DNA from: Shewanella chilikensis
GTDB taxonomy: Bacteria; Pseudomonadota; Gammaproteobacteria; Enterobacterales; Shewanellaceae
Assembly: GCF_002836945.1 (NCBI RefSeq)
Contig: NZ_NIJM01000011.1
Span: forward strand, 1-64,000
DNA: 64,000 nt
Reading direction: 5' to 3'
Shown here: positions 52,487 to 60,818 of the stretch, one piece after another
Position numbering within the stretch: position 1 is the first letter of the stretch
Layout of the letters: each line of letters starts with the position of its first letter
The notes under the pieces: generated by a model
Told to the model about the DNA's origin: nothing
The model's input: only the letters and a program-made list of their open reading frames with translations
The model's database searches: none
Program-made: the position numbers and the translations under genes

Positions 52487-53509
52487 TCAGACCTGTTTGG
52501 CCTGTAGGTAGGCGTAAATCAGTTCGGCAAGGCACTGACCCACGGCCTTGTAGCCGGCGGCTAAACCTGCATCGTGGCATGCCGGGGCGCCTTCGGCCAG
52601 ATGCAGATAGACACTAGAGGTGTGGCGCGCCATATGGCTGACATAATGCGCCGCATCCAACAATGGAATACCGGCAACCGTAGAGGCACTGGAGGGCATC
52701 TGGGATATGGCATCCAGATCCAGCTCTATGGCGACCGGCAGCCCCGTATGGCGCAGCTGGCGGGCAATGTCATTCAGAGCCTGTTCTAAGCTCAGCTCGC
52801 GACGTACCCAAATTTGCTGCAGGCTGTGCCAGCTGCCACCAAATGCCGAAAGTTGCTCCAGGTTGGCTTCACTGTTTTTCAGTTCATGCAGCCCGAGCAC
52901 GTGATAATGCCCCAGAGAGCCGTTAGCTGCAGCATAGCTGAAACCGTTGCCACTGTGGCGGCCTTCTCGCAACCTGAAGTCTGAATGAGGGTCCAGGTTG
53001 ACCGCTGCCAGCGGCTTGGATAACGCCGCCCGGGCGGCGCTAAGTATGCCAAAAGCGTTGTTGTGGCCACCGCCGATGACGATGGGCTCAAGTCCGGCGG
53101 CAAAAACCGGAGTCAGGGCTTCGATGACCTGCTGATCCAGCGACTCCACCTCTTGTCTGAGTTGCTGGCAATTATTGGCGGCATTGACAACCGGGGTGAT
53201 CTCCCCCAGCAGCAGGCATTCTTCACCACTGAGAAAGCGGTTAGACTGCAGATTGAGCAGTGCCGGCAACATGGCGTCAAAGGCCTGGTTGGCGCCGCCT
53301 TGTCCCAGATTTGCTCTGGGCCCAAGATCTTCCTTGATACCTATGATGGCAAAACGGGCGCCTGCGGCTTTGGCCTGAGTCAGCGCATCCATATAGCTCG
53401 CCGCGCCTGGCAGCAGGCGCACTTTCTGACCCAGACGGGTTTCACCTTCTCTTGGGCTGAAAGATTGGGCCAGCTTGGCTTGCGTGATGGGGGAGAGCGG
53501 CAGTTCCAT
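52487..53509 (-). CDS. Arginase/ureohydrolase-family enzyme, formimidoylglutamase-like
   Basis: A 340-residue hydrolase. All six ligands of the two-manganese centre are present: His in GGGHNNAFG, Asp-x-His-x-Asp in LDPHSDFR, and Asp-x-Asp in IELDLDAI. Resemblance in layout is to HutG formimidoylglutamase, but no other hut gene is near, so the substrate is open (formimidoylglutamate, agmatine or another guanidino compound). The ATG at 53509 (MELPLSPITQAK) is preferred over one nine codons earlier. Confidence 0.8.
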   Translation of the reverse strand: MELPLSPITQAKLAQSFSPREGETRLGQKVRLLPGAASYMDALTQAKAAGARFAIIGIKEDLGPRANLGQGGANQAFDAMLPALLNLQSNRFLSGEECLLLGEITPVVNAANNCQQLRQEVESLDQQVIEALTPVFAAGLEPIVIGGGHNNAFGILSAARAALSKPLAAVNLDPHSDFRLREGRHSGNGFSYAAANGSLGHYHVLGLHELKNSEANLEQLSAFGGSWHSLQQIWVRRELSLEQALNDIARQLRHTGLPVAIELDLDAISQMPSSASTVAGIPLLDAAHYVSHMARHTSSVYLHLAEGAPACHDAGLAAGYKAVGQCLAELIYAYLQAKQV

Positions 53510-53574
53510 AGAGTATCCCTTTCTCTGACGGGGCAAGAATAGCCTCTATTCTGGCTGAGGCTGAGCAAAAGGCA

Positions 53575-53601
53575 ACAAAAAAGCCGGCAGAAGCCGGCTT
53601 T
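53575..53601 (-). terminator. rraA terminator
   Basis: AAGCCGGC (53581-53588), 4-nt loop, GCCGGCTT (53593-53600); on the minus strand six T follow. It lies 17 bp after the rraA stop and separates rraA from the hydrolase gene. Confidence 0.85.
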
Positions 53602-53617
53602 GGTTCAACAGTGAATA

Positions 53618-54103
53618 TCAGTCGATATCCAAGGGTTCTGGAGATAGAATTACCCCTGTGTTATCGGCGTAGATATGATCGCCTGGAAGGAAGGTAACAC
53701 CACCGAAGTTCACTGGGATGTCCACTTCACCAATGGCATTGCCATCGGCACCAACAGGAATGGAGGCCAGAGCCTGGATACCTATATCCAGCTCTTCGAG
53801 GGCATCGACATCGCGCACGCTACCGTAAACGATAATGCCTTCCCAGTTGTTGTTGACTGCAACCTCGGCAATCGAGGCATCGATCAGCGCTCGGCGCAGA
53901 GAACCACCGCCGTCTACCAGCAGAACCTTTCCTTCGCCATCGTCCTGCAATACATCGAGAATGAGGCCGTTGTCTTCGAAACACTTGATGGTGCTAATGG
54001 AGCCGCCAAATGAACTACAACCGCCGTAGTTGCTGAACATAGGCTCGACGACATCGACAACATCCAAGTACATGTCACAAAGTTCTGAGGTGTTGTATTC
54101 CAT
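53618..54103 (-). CDS. rraA: RraA, regulator of ribonuclease E activity
   Basis: A 161-residue ring-forming protein that binds RNase E and lowers its activity. [23 protein letters not shown], split [12 protein letters not shown] and [39 protein letters not shown] and [15 protein letters not shown] are family signatures. The start at 54103 has AGGAG 6 nt upstream; an in-frame ATG eight codons earlier lacks one. An unusual hairpin lies in the leader. Confidence 0.96.
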   Translation of the reverse strand: MEYNTSELCDMYLDVVDVVEPMFSNYGGCSSFGGSISTIKCFEDNGLILDVLQDDGEGKVLLVDGGGSLRRALIDASIAEVAVNNNWEGIIVYGSVRDVDALEELDIGIQALASIPVGADGNAIGEVDIPVNFGGVTFLPGDHIYADNTGVILSPEPLDID

Positions 54104-54121
54104 ATTTACACTCCTGTTGAA

Positions 54122-54145
54122 CCGCAAGGTCTGACAAGACCGCGG
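54122..54145 (-). promoter_or_regulatory. Hairpin in the rraA leader
   Basis: CCGC-AA-GGTCT-GACA-AGACC-GCGG (54122-54145) folds into a 9-bp stem with a 2-nt bulge and a 4-nt loop, 19 nt before the rraA ATG and just upstream of its ribosome-binding site. It could stabilise the mRNA or be a cleavage or control element. Confidence 0.5.
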
Positions 54146-54382
54146 GATAACGCACTAAGTGCCAGTATATAAGGGATTCTTGAAAAGAAAAGTGTTATCA
54201 ATCACGGTATTGCTGGATTTTCTTTTTGTTAACATTTGTGTGGTAATATTTCGTGGCTAGTGTATAAATGTGCACCATTTTTTGATGTGAGTCATTAAAT
54301 AACGTATTTTTATTACAAATGTGCTGTGGCTTTTGTTAATATAAGTACCATCCAAACTTACTTAACTTTAACCTGCTTTAGG
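54146..54382. other. AT-rich intergenic region between rraA and the small membrane protein gene
   Basis: About 240 bp of AT-rich sequence with no gene. It should hold divergent promoters for rraA and the gene at 54438; I see no assignable operator. Confidence 0.4.
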
Positions 54383-54435
54383 GGCACGGATCCCCCGTCA
54401 GGCTTATGGACGGCAGAGGGCCTGAACGAGGTGCC
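54383..54435 (+). promoter_or_regulatory. Structured leader covering the start site of the small membrane protein gene
   Basis: GGCAC (54383-54387) can pair with GTGCC (54431-54435), which overlaps the Shine-Dalgarno GAGG (54428-54431) and lies 2 nt before the ATG. Inside are two mutually exclusive stems: CCGTC/GACGG (54395-54399 with 54409-54413) and CAGGC/GCCTG (54399-54403 with 54420-54424). This G+C-rich element contrasts with the AT-rich sequence before it. No known riboswitch class is recognised. Confidence 0.4.
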
Positions 54436-54437
54436 TT

Positions 54438-54680
54438 ATGGAAGCTCTTAACACAATTGAAATCATTGGCTATTTTGCCTCCATCATGGTGGCCATTTCT
54501 CTGATGATGAAGGATATTATCTGGCTCCGTTGGATCAACTTTACCGGTTGTACCCTGTTCGTGATTTACGGTGCGGCCATTTCTGCCTGGCCGGTAGCGG
54601 GAATGAACGCCTTTGTGGCTTGTATCAACGTTTATCATTTGATCAAAATCTATCGTGGCCGGGCGGCAATCACTGCCTGA
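54438..54680 (+). CDS. Small three-helix membrane protein, YgjV/SemiSWEET-like
   Basis: An 80-residue inner-membrane protein with three hydrophobic helices (about 8-26, 31-49 and 52-70) and a basic end. The pattern IGYFASIMVAISLMMKDI, WLRWINFTGCTLFVIYG and NAFVACINVYHL resembles the YgjV family and half-size SWEET transporters, where a Pro/Gly-kinked three-helix unit works as a dimer. The substrate is unknown. GAGG precedes the ATG inside a structured leader. Confidence 0.8.
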   Translation: MEALNTIEIIGYFASIMVAISLMMKDIIWLRWINFTGCTLFVIYGAAISAWPVAGMNAFVACINVYHLIKIYRGRAAITA

Positions 54681-54695
54681 TGTCATAAAAGCTTA

Positions 54696-54714
54696 GGGCA
54701 GGTGTCACCTGCCC
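54696..54714 (+). terminator. Hairpin after the small membrane protein gene
   Basis: GGGCAGGT-GTC-ACCTGCCC is a perfect 8-bp stem with a 3-nt loop, 15 bp after the stop codon. No T-run follows, so termination would be weak. A second possible stem, GGAGCC with GGCTCC, lies at about 54753-54772, before the PAP2 gene. Confidence 0.45.
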
Positions 54715-54801
54715 GTCACACCCCTTGACTAGGCTCTTTACTGCTACACAGATTGGAGCCCTTGCCCCGGCTCCTTACTGTCCACAGAAGGAGCCTCAGC
54801 C

Positions 54802-55314
54802 ATGTTTACATACCTCGCTGAACTCGATCTTCGAACCTTTCGCGCGCTGACACAATTTGGCCGCAAACATGATCTGGAAGCCTGTGCCCTCAAGTTTTCT
54901 GCATCGGGTAATGGCCCGCTTTACCTGTGTCTGGCGCTGCTCATGTTATTGGAGCAGGATGGGCCGCGTTTTTTCGCCTTGTTGCTGTTGGCGTACGCTG
55001 TGGAATTGCCTTTGTATCTGCTGCTGAAAAATGCCATTCGCCGTAAACGCCCATGTCATCAGGTTCTGGTGGGCTTCAGGGCCAGCTTTGAGCCCTCTGA
55101 CAAATTCAGTCTGCCGTCCGGCCATACGGCGGGTGCCTTCGTGTTCGCCAGTGCGGTATGGCAAATTTACCCACAGCTGGCAGTGCCGGTATTTATCTGG
55201 GCTGCTTTGGTTGGGGTTTCCAGGGTGTTTCTCGGCGTTCACTACCCTCTCGACATCCTGGCGGGTGCCCTTTTGGGCTGCAGTGCCACTCTCATAGCAG
55301 TAGTTTGGATATAA
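54802..55314 (+). CDS. PAP2-family membrane phosphatase
   Basis: A 170-residue integral membrane phosphatase. All three motifs are intact: KNAIRRKRP (KX6RP), SLPSGHTAGAF (PSGH) and SRVFLGVHYPLD (SRX5HX3D). Likely substrates are lipid phosphates such as phosphatidic acid, phosphatidylglycerol phosphate or undecaprenyl pyrophosphate. It precedes a glycosyltransferase gene by 9 bp, so the two probably act on one lipid-linked pathway. Confidence 0.92.
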   Translation: MFTYLAELDLRTFRALTQFGRKHDLEACALKFSASGNGPLYLCLALLMLLEQDGPRFFALLLLAYAVELPLYLLLKNAIRRKRPCHQVLVGFRASFEPSDKFSLPSGHTAGAFVFASAVWQIYPQLAVPVFIWAALVGVSRVFLGVHYPLDILAGALLGCSATLIAVVWI

Positions 55315-55323
55315 GGACTATCA

Positions 55324-56418
55324 ATGCGGATACTTTACGGTGTTCAGGGCACAGGGAATGGCCATTTGAGTCGCGCCAGGGTAGTAGCCAAAGCCTTGGC
55401 AAAGCACGATATTCAGGTTGACTATTTATTCAGTGGTCGCCAGCCGCAGCAGTTTTTTGATATGCAGGCCTTCGGTGATTACCGGGTCTGTGCCGGGCTG
55501 ACTTTTATTACTCAAAAGGGACAGGTCAGCATCCCCAAGACGCTGATGAATAACTCTGCTCTAGCACTTTGGCGGGACATTCGCGAGTTGGACCTCAGTG
55601 GTTATGATCTCTTGCTCAATGATTTTGAGCCGGTTTCGGCCTGGGCTGCCAGGCGCCAGGGGGTGCCCAGCATAAGCATTAGCCATCAAGCTTCTCTCAG
55701 ATACCCTGTGCCCAAGGTGGGAAACTCCTGGTTCAACAACTGGTTGCTGGAGAACTTTGCCCCTGTGGATCAGGCATTGGGGTGTCACTGGCATCATTTT
55801 GGTTACCCAATTTTGCCGCCCTTTGTCGATGTCAGTCGCTGCGCCGTGGAACATTCACACGATATTCTGGTATATCTGCCGTTTGAGAGCCCACAAGCTA
55901 TTGCCGAATTGTTACTTCCTTTTAATGACTATCGTTTTATGGTGTATCACAGCCAAGCGGCGCCAGTTGCTTTACCTGAGCATATTCTGTGGCATGGTTT
56001 TGATCGTGAAGGCTTTAAGGCCGACCTCGCCAGTTGCGGTGGTGTGATAGCCAATGCCGGATTTGAACTGGCCAGTGAAGCCCTGACCCTGGGTAAAAAG
56101 CTCTTGGTTAAACCCTTGCTTGGGCAGTTTGAACAGCTGTCGAATGTGGCCGCCCTGGAGTTGCTGGCAGCGGCCGACAGCATGATGACGCTGGAGCCGC
56201 AAACGGTGAAACGTTGGCTCAAACGGGGTAGCCCTGAGCCGATTAACTACCCGGATGTGGGCGATCTGCTGGTGCCTTGGCTGTTGGCCGGCAATTGGCA
56301 GGACAGTCAATCGCTGTGCCGGGAGCTGTGGCAGCAGGTGACATTACCCGACACCTGGTTTTCCAAGCAGGATGCCAGGGCACTCAGCGGGCTGCCTTTG
56401 GGCTCGCTGATCCGCTAG
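55324..56418 (+). CDS. Glycosyltransferase of the MJ1255/VC2487 family
   Basis: A 364-residue GT-B type glycosyltransferase. The start MRILYGVQGTGNGHLSRA has the Gly-rich acceptor loop of MurG-like enzymes, and VIANAGFELASEALTLGKK corresponds to the sugar-nucleotide site of this family. Donor and acceptor are unknown. Cotranscription with the PAP2 phosphatase suggests a lipid-linked acceptor. Confidence 0.88.
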   Translation: MRILYGVQGTGNGHLSRARVVAKALAKHDIQVDYLFSGRQPQQFFDMQAFGDYRVCAGLTFITQKGQVSIPKTLMNNSALALWRDIRELDLSGYDLLLNDFEPVSAWAARRQGVPSISISHQASLRYPVPKVGNSWFNNWLLENFAPVDQALGCHWHHFGYPILPPFVDVSRCAVEHSHDILVYLPFESPQAIAELLLPFNDYRFMVYHSQAAPVALPEHILWHGFDREGFKADLASCGGVIANAGFELASEALTLGKKLLVKPLLGQFEQLSNVAALELLAAADSMMTLEPQTVKRWLKRGSPEPINYPDVGDLLVPWLLAGNWQDSQSLCRELWQQVTLPDTWFSKQDARALSGLPLGSLIR

Positions 56419-56461
56419 CAAAGGTACGAATAGGTCATCGCATAACTTGGTCGTATTTTAC

Positions 56462-56842
56462 TCAGTTATATTTGATATTCATGCTGATAAGGGCTTCACG
56501 GCTGCCCTTTTCGGCACGCAGCCGCGCCAGATACTGTTCCCAGAGTTCAGTTTGTTGGGTGCAGAGCTGGTGCAGTATCTGCCAGGAATAGAGGCCGGTA
56601 TCATGGCCGTCATCGAACACCAGCTTAACCGCATAATTGCCGACCGGCTCAATGGCGCTGATGTTGACCTCTTTTTTGTGAGTCACCAGCTTGGGGTTGC
56701 CATGGCCGTGTACTTCGGCCGACGGAGAGTGAACCCGCAGAAATTCGCAGCTCAGCTGATACTGACTGCCATCATCGAAGCCTATCTCGAGCAGTTTGGA
56801 TTTACGCTTCAGTTTCAGTGATGTGACTTGAGGATGACTCAT
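56462..56842 (-). CDS. DUF971 protein
   Basis: A 126-residue protein of the DUF971 (gamma-butyrobetaine hydroxylase N-terminal-like) family: LEIGFDDGSQYQLSCEFLRVHSPSAEV, in pieces LEIGFDDGS and CEFLRVHSPSAEV, then VNISAIEPVGNYAV and FDDGHDTGLYSW. This fold often binds metal and is fused to or partners with oxygenases or iron-sulfur proteins. Function is unknown. Convergent with the glycosyltransferase. Confidence 0.9.
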   Translation of the reverse strand: MSHPQVTSLKLKRKSKLLEIGFDDGSQYQLSCEFLRVHSPSAEVHGHGNPKLVTHKKEVNISAIEPVGNYAVKLVFDDGHDTGLYSWQILHQLCTQQTELWEQYLARLRAEKGSREALISMNIKYN

Positions 56843-56997
56843 GGGAACTCCATTGTGTCCGGGGTTTCTGTGTATCTGTTTATTCTATGTCAGAGCGCTT
56901 GGACTGTGCACCCCGGTGGATGAGAGCTGACACACATTAATAGTGGCAAAAATAGCGGCCGCATGCTGCGACCACTATTGAATAAAGATGAAGACAG

Positions 56998-57696
56998 TTA
57001 TTTGATAAAGGCGAAGGCATCGCCGTAGAGGTGGGCTTCATCCAGTCCCATCTCGCGGAACAGCTCTCGCGCAGCGCCGACCATGTCGAAACGACCGGCG
57101 ATATAGATGTCATAGCCCACCAGGCTGACAAAGTCCGAGCGTATCTGCGACAGTAGATTGGCCTGTTTCCCCTGCCAGTCGGCATCGGCCTGTTCTACTA
57201 CTGGCACGAAATGCAACCAAGGGTGTGCTTGATGCCACTCTCTGGCGATGGTTTCGTAGTACATGGCTTCAGGATTGCGGCAGCCCCAATAGAGCAGGGT
57301 TTCAACCTTTTGCCCCAGGGCGATTTGCTGCTCTACCAGGCTCTTGATATAGGAGAAGCCTGTACCACCGGCAACCAGCAGTCTGGGCCTGACACTCTGG
57401 TGTCTGAGGAAGGCTTCGCCGCCCGGAGCTTCGATATCGATATGGCTGTTGTTTCTCAGCCGCTCGACCACTTGCATGGGATAGCTCTCGCTGACGGCTG
57501 CGCCTATGTGAAGTTCTATGAGTTCGCTGCCGGGAGCCGAAGCTATGGAGAAGGGACGCTTGTCTTTCTCACCCATTACCACACACAGGTATTGACCTGC
57601 CTTGAACTCCAGCGGTTTTTCGGGGCGCAGCAATACCTGGTACACAGCGTCATTGAATGGGGCAACTTTCTCTATTTTACAGCGGATGCTATTCAT
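56998..57696 (-). CDS. fre: NAD(P)H-flavin reductase
   Basis: A 232-residue ferredoxin-reductase-like enzyme that reduces free flavins with NAD(P)H. KRPFSIASAPG is the flavin motif (RxxS), VAGGTGFSYIKSLVE the nucleotide motif, and FDMVGAARELFREMG the C-terminal signature. It lies 65 bp after ubiD; fre and ubiD are neighbours in E. coli too, and reduced FMN feeds the prenylated flavin that UbiD needs. Confidence 0.96.
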   Translation of the reverse strand: MNSIRCKIEKVAPFNDAVYQVLLRPEKPLEFKAGQYLCVVMGEKDKRPFSIASAPGSELIELHIGAAVSESYPMQVVERLRNNSHIDIEAPGGEAFLRHQSVRPRLLVAGGTGFSYIKSLVEQQIALGQKVETLLYWGCRNPEAMYYETIAREWHQAHPWLHFVPVVEQADADWQGKQANLLSQIRSDFVSLVGYDIYIAGRFDMVGAARELFREMGLDEAHLYGDAFAFIK

Positions 57697-57761
57697 CGAA
57701 CTTCCTTTTTACCTCTCTGTTGAAGGCTTATTTTAATAATGGCTAACGTAGTTATTGCGGA

Positions 57762-59243
57762 TTATAGGGTCGCTTGGTCTTCTATGCCCAACTGCTCCCA
57801 AATCTCGTCCACTCGCTGTTTAACCTCTTGGTCCATCACTATTGGGGTGCCCCATTCGCGGTTGGTTTCACCTTCCCACTTATTGGTGGCATCCAGGCCC
57901 ATTTTGGATCCCAGTCCCGCCACGGGCGAAGCGAAATCCAGATAGTCAATGGGGGTGTTGTCTATCATCACAGTGTCGCGGCTGGGATCCATCCGGGTGG
58001 TTATGGCCCAGATAACGTCTTGCCAATCGCGGCAATTCACGTCTTCATCGACTATGACAATAAACTTGGTATACATAAACTGACGCAGGAAAGACCAGGC
58101 TCCCATCATCACCCGCTTGGCATGGCCGGGATATTGTTTGCGGATGGAGATCACCGCCATCCGGTAGGAACAACCCTCCGGCGGCAGGTAAAAGTCGACG
58201 ATTTCCGGATACTGCTTGCGCAGGATAGGAACGAAGACCTCATTGAGCGCTACCCCGAGCATAGCCGGTTCATCCGGTGGCCTTCCCGTGTAGGTGCTGT
58301 GGTAGATGGCGTCTTTTCTGTGACTGATATGGGTCACGGTAAACACAGGAAAACTGTCGGTTTCATTGTAATAACCTGTGTGGTCACCGTAGGGGCCTTC
58401 CACCGCCATCTCTTCGGGATCGATATAACCTTCGAGAATGATTTCGCTGGTGGCCGGTACTTCCAGATCGCAACTCAAGGCCTTGACCACTTCGGTGCGC
58501 TCACCGCGCAGCAGCCCGGCAAAAGCATATTCACTCATGGCATCGGGCACTGGCGTGACGGCGCCGAGAATGGTGACTGGGTCGCTGCCCAGAGCCACTA
58601 CCACAGGATATTTTTCACCTGGGTGCTGCTGCTTGAAGTCGGCAAAGTCCAACGCCCCGCCTCTGTGTGACAACCAACGCATGATCAGCTTGTTCTTGCC
58701 GAGCAGTTGCTGGCGGTAGATCCCCAGATTCTGGCGTTTCTGTCTCGGCCCTTTGGTGATGGTCAAACCCCAGGTTACCAGTGGTGCAACATCGCCGGGC
58801 CAGCAGTGTTGAATGGGCAGGGCGTTCAGGTCGACCTGATCGCCTTGCAACACCACCTCTTGGCATGGGGCGTTACGCACTGTCTTGGGTGGCATGTTCA
58901 GCGCTTGTTTGAACATGGGGATCTTGGCAATGGCATCCTTGAAGCCCCTGGGTGGCTCTGGCTCCTTGAGAAACGCCAGCAGTTCGCCCACGTCCCGCAG
59001 CGCCATGGGATCATCCTTGCCCAGGGCCATGGCGACCCGCTTCGGCGTACCGAAGAGGTTAACCAGCACAGGCATCTGTTTGCCCTTGGGGTTTTCAAAC
59101 AACAGTGCTGGGCCACCGGCGCGCAGCACCCGATCGGCTATTTCGGTCATTTCAAGATAAGGATCAACCGGATAGCTGATACGCTTGAGCTCACCCTGAC
59201 TCTCGAGGTGATCGATAAAACTGCGTAAATCCTTAAAACTCAT
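57762..59243 (-). CDS. ubiD: UbiD, 3-octaprenyl-4-hydroxybenzoate decarboxylase
   Basis: A 493-residue prenyl-FMN-dependent decarboxylase of ubiquinone synthesis. [39 protein letters not shown] and the active-site Glu region [16 protein letters not shown] are family signatures; [14 protein letters not shown] marks the C-terminal domain. Length is as in E. coli (497). Its promoter lies in the 327-bp region upstream. Confidence 0.97.
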   Translation of the reverse strand: MSFKDLRSFIDHLESQGELKRISYPVDPYLEMTEIADRVLRAGGPALLFENPKGKQMPVLVNLFGTPKRVAMALGKDDPMALRDVGELLAFLKEPEPPRGFKDAIAKIPMFKQALNMPPKTVRNAPCQEVVLQGDQVDLNALPIQHCWPGDVAPLVTWGLTITKGPRQKRQNLGIYRQQLLGKNKLIMRWLSHRGGALDFADFKQQHPGEKYPVVVALGSDPVTILGAVTPVPDAMSEYAFAGLLRGERTEVVKALSCDLEVPATSEIILEGYIDPEEMAVEGPYGDHTGYYNETDSFPVFTVTHISHRKDAIYHSTYTGRPPDEPAMLGVALNEVFVPILRKQYPEIVDFYLPPEGCSYRMAVISIRKQYPGHAKRVMMGAWSFLRQFMYTKFIVIVDEDVNCRDWQDVIWAITTRMDPSRDTVMIDNTPIDYLDFASPVAGLGSKMGLDATNKWEGETNREWGTPIVMDQEVKQRVDEIWEQLGIEDQATL

Positions 59244-59570
59244 GTGGAAATAGCCTCGCTTCCGAATGCATTAATGGCGCGCACTATAGCATTAATCCCG
59301 GCAACGGTTAACTGCTAAGGAAGGTGCGAATAACTCCTCAAGGCACTTTGGCTTGCACAGCAATCGGCGGTCAAGGTATCTGACTGCAGGCATGTCTGGG
59401 GCTTGTCGAAGTCGGATCTTCCCTGAGATAGTTGCCGTGGCTAGAGACAAACAGCTAACCCTTGGCTGAATGCACGCTGAGTCATCTTCGTTTATCCTGT
59501 GATTCTCTGGTGAATCCGGGAGTCAGCCGTAGTAGCATGAAAGCTGCGGGCCTTGAAGCCTGGAGGCTAT
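59244..59570. other. Divergent intergenic region between ubiD and the exported aromatic-rich protein
   Basis: This 327-bp stretch holds the divergent start regions of ubiD and the gene at 59571. No further gene, operator or strong hairpin stands out. Confidence 0.4.
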
Positions 59571-60080
59571 ATGAAACGAGCAATTTTCCTGAGTCTGATA
59601 CTGATGAGTTTGCCACAGGTGGCTGCTGCTTGGGATAACTCCCATGCCGAGCGCCACTATCAGGGCGATATTCATAGAGAAGATTATAATCGCCACCATA
59701 ACCATGGCTCACGAAGTCATTGGGGGCTGTATTGGGGCGTTAACAATCCCTGGCTATCGCCCTGGCGCTACGACCCATGGAATCGTTGGCAGTGGGATGA
59801 TCCTTGGTACAGAGATCGCTGGCAGCGCCCCTATGTATATCGCAGGCAACCCAAGCCGGAACCTGTGGTGGTTGCGCCACCGCAGCGAGTCACGACTCAC
59901 TTCGAAACCTTGGCCGACACAGGGAGTCGCGCCAGTCTGCCGGCTAACGCCAGGGTGATACAAGAAGGTAATCGTACCTTGTATCAATGGCAGGGCAAGA
60001 CCTATCAATTTGACTGGCAAAGCCAAACCTATCGGCCTCTGCCGCAATCCCCATCTGAAGTCGGAGAGCAAAGCAAATGA
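59571..60080 (+). CDS. Exported Trp/Tyr/Arg-rich protein of unknown function
   Basis: A 169-residue protein with a signal peptide (about 1-20, ending VAAAW). The mature part starts with a His/Tyr-rich stretch (HAERHYQGDIHREDYNRHH), then repeated WNRWQWDDPWYRDRW-like runs unusually rich in Trp, Tyr and Arg, then a C-terminal domain with VIQEGNRTLYQWQGKTYQFD, resembling DUF6515-type envelope proteins. ATG at 59571 has TGGAGG 5 nt upstream. It overlaps the SDR gene by 4 bp. Function unknown. Confidence 0.8.
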   Translation: MKRAIFLSLILMSLPQVAAAWDNSHAERHYQGDIHREDYNRHHNHGSRSHWGLYWGVNNPWLSPWRYDPWNRWQWDDPWYRDRWQRPYVYRRQPKPEPVVVAPPQRVTTHFETLADTGSRASLPANARVIQEGNRTLYQWQGKTYQFDWQSQTYRPLPQSPSEVGEQSK

Positions 60081-60739
60081 AATTGATCACAGGGGCCAGC
60101 AGTGGCTTGGGGGCAGCGCTAGCGAGGCGCTATCATACTGAAGGTGAGTCCTTGTTGTTAACCGGCCGCAACGAACAGAGGTTGCAACAACTGGCGGCAG
60201 AGTTGCCAGGAGTCAGTTGTCAAACAACAGATTTAACCAATCCGAGCGCGATTGAGGCTCTGCTAGATACTTTGGGCGAGGCCCCTGAAATGTTGTTGCA
60301 CTGTGCCGGCAGTGGTCGCTTCGGTAACCTGGAAACTCAGTCACCGGCCGAGATAAAGAGCCTTATCGACAATAATCTCCTGTCCACCCTGTTGCTGCTT
60401 AGAGCCATGCTGGCTCGTTGGCGGCAAGAGAGCATGACACTGGTGATTGTCATGTCTACCGCGGCGCTGCAACCCAAGGCCGGAGAGAGCAGTTACTGTG
60501 CGGTAAAGTGGGCCGTCAGAGGCATGCTGGAGTCTCTGCGCTTGGAGCTCAAGGGCAGCAAGATAAAGCTGATAGCCGTCTACCCAGGTGGAATGGCAAC
60601 CGGGTTTTGGCCCAGCAGCGGTAAGTTGGTGGATACATCGAATTTTATGACGGCCGATGAAGCGGCAGCCATGCTAAGCAACGCCTTACAAAACTGCGCT
60701 CACGGCTATGTTTCGGATATCACCTTGACCCGGGGCTAG
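60077..60739 (+). CDS. Short-chain dehydrogenase/reductase
   Basis: A 220-residue classical SDR: TGASSGLG binds the dinucleotide, LLHCAGSG replaces NNAG, and Ser (MSTAAL), Tyr and Lys of YCAVKWA form the catalytic set. PGGMATGFW is the loop after the active site. The Arg of LLLTGRNEQRL suggests NADPH. Substrate is unknown. Its ATG overlaps the stop of the exported-protein gene, an odd pairing of a cytoplasmic enzyme with an envelope protein. Confidence 0.93.
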   Translation: MKLITGASSGLGAALARRYHTEGESLLLTGRNEQRLQQLAAELPGVSCQTTDLTNPSAIEALLDTLGEAPEMLLHCAGSGRFGNLETQSPAEIKSLIDNNLLSTLLLLRAMLARWRQESMTLVIVMSTAALQPKAGESSYCAVKWAVRGMLESLRLELKGSKIKLIAVYPGGMATGFWPSSGKLVDTSNFMTADEAAAMLSNALQNCAHGYVSDITLTRG

Positions 60740-60818
60740 GATACATAGTTAACAGTGAAAAAGGATTTTGCGCTGTTAGTCAGGGCGGCCAAGAAAAAAC
60801 ACTGCCAAGGGAGGCGCT

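Noticed and set aside
56939..56979. Inverted repeat AATAGTGG / CCACTATT after fre
   Set aside because: Eight-base arms with a 25-nt loop and no T-run; too weak to call a terminator.
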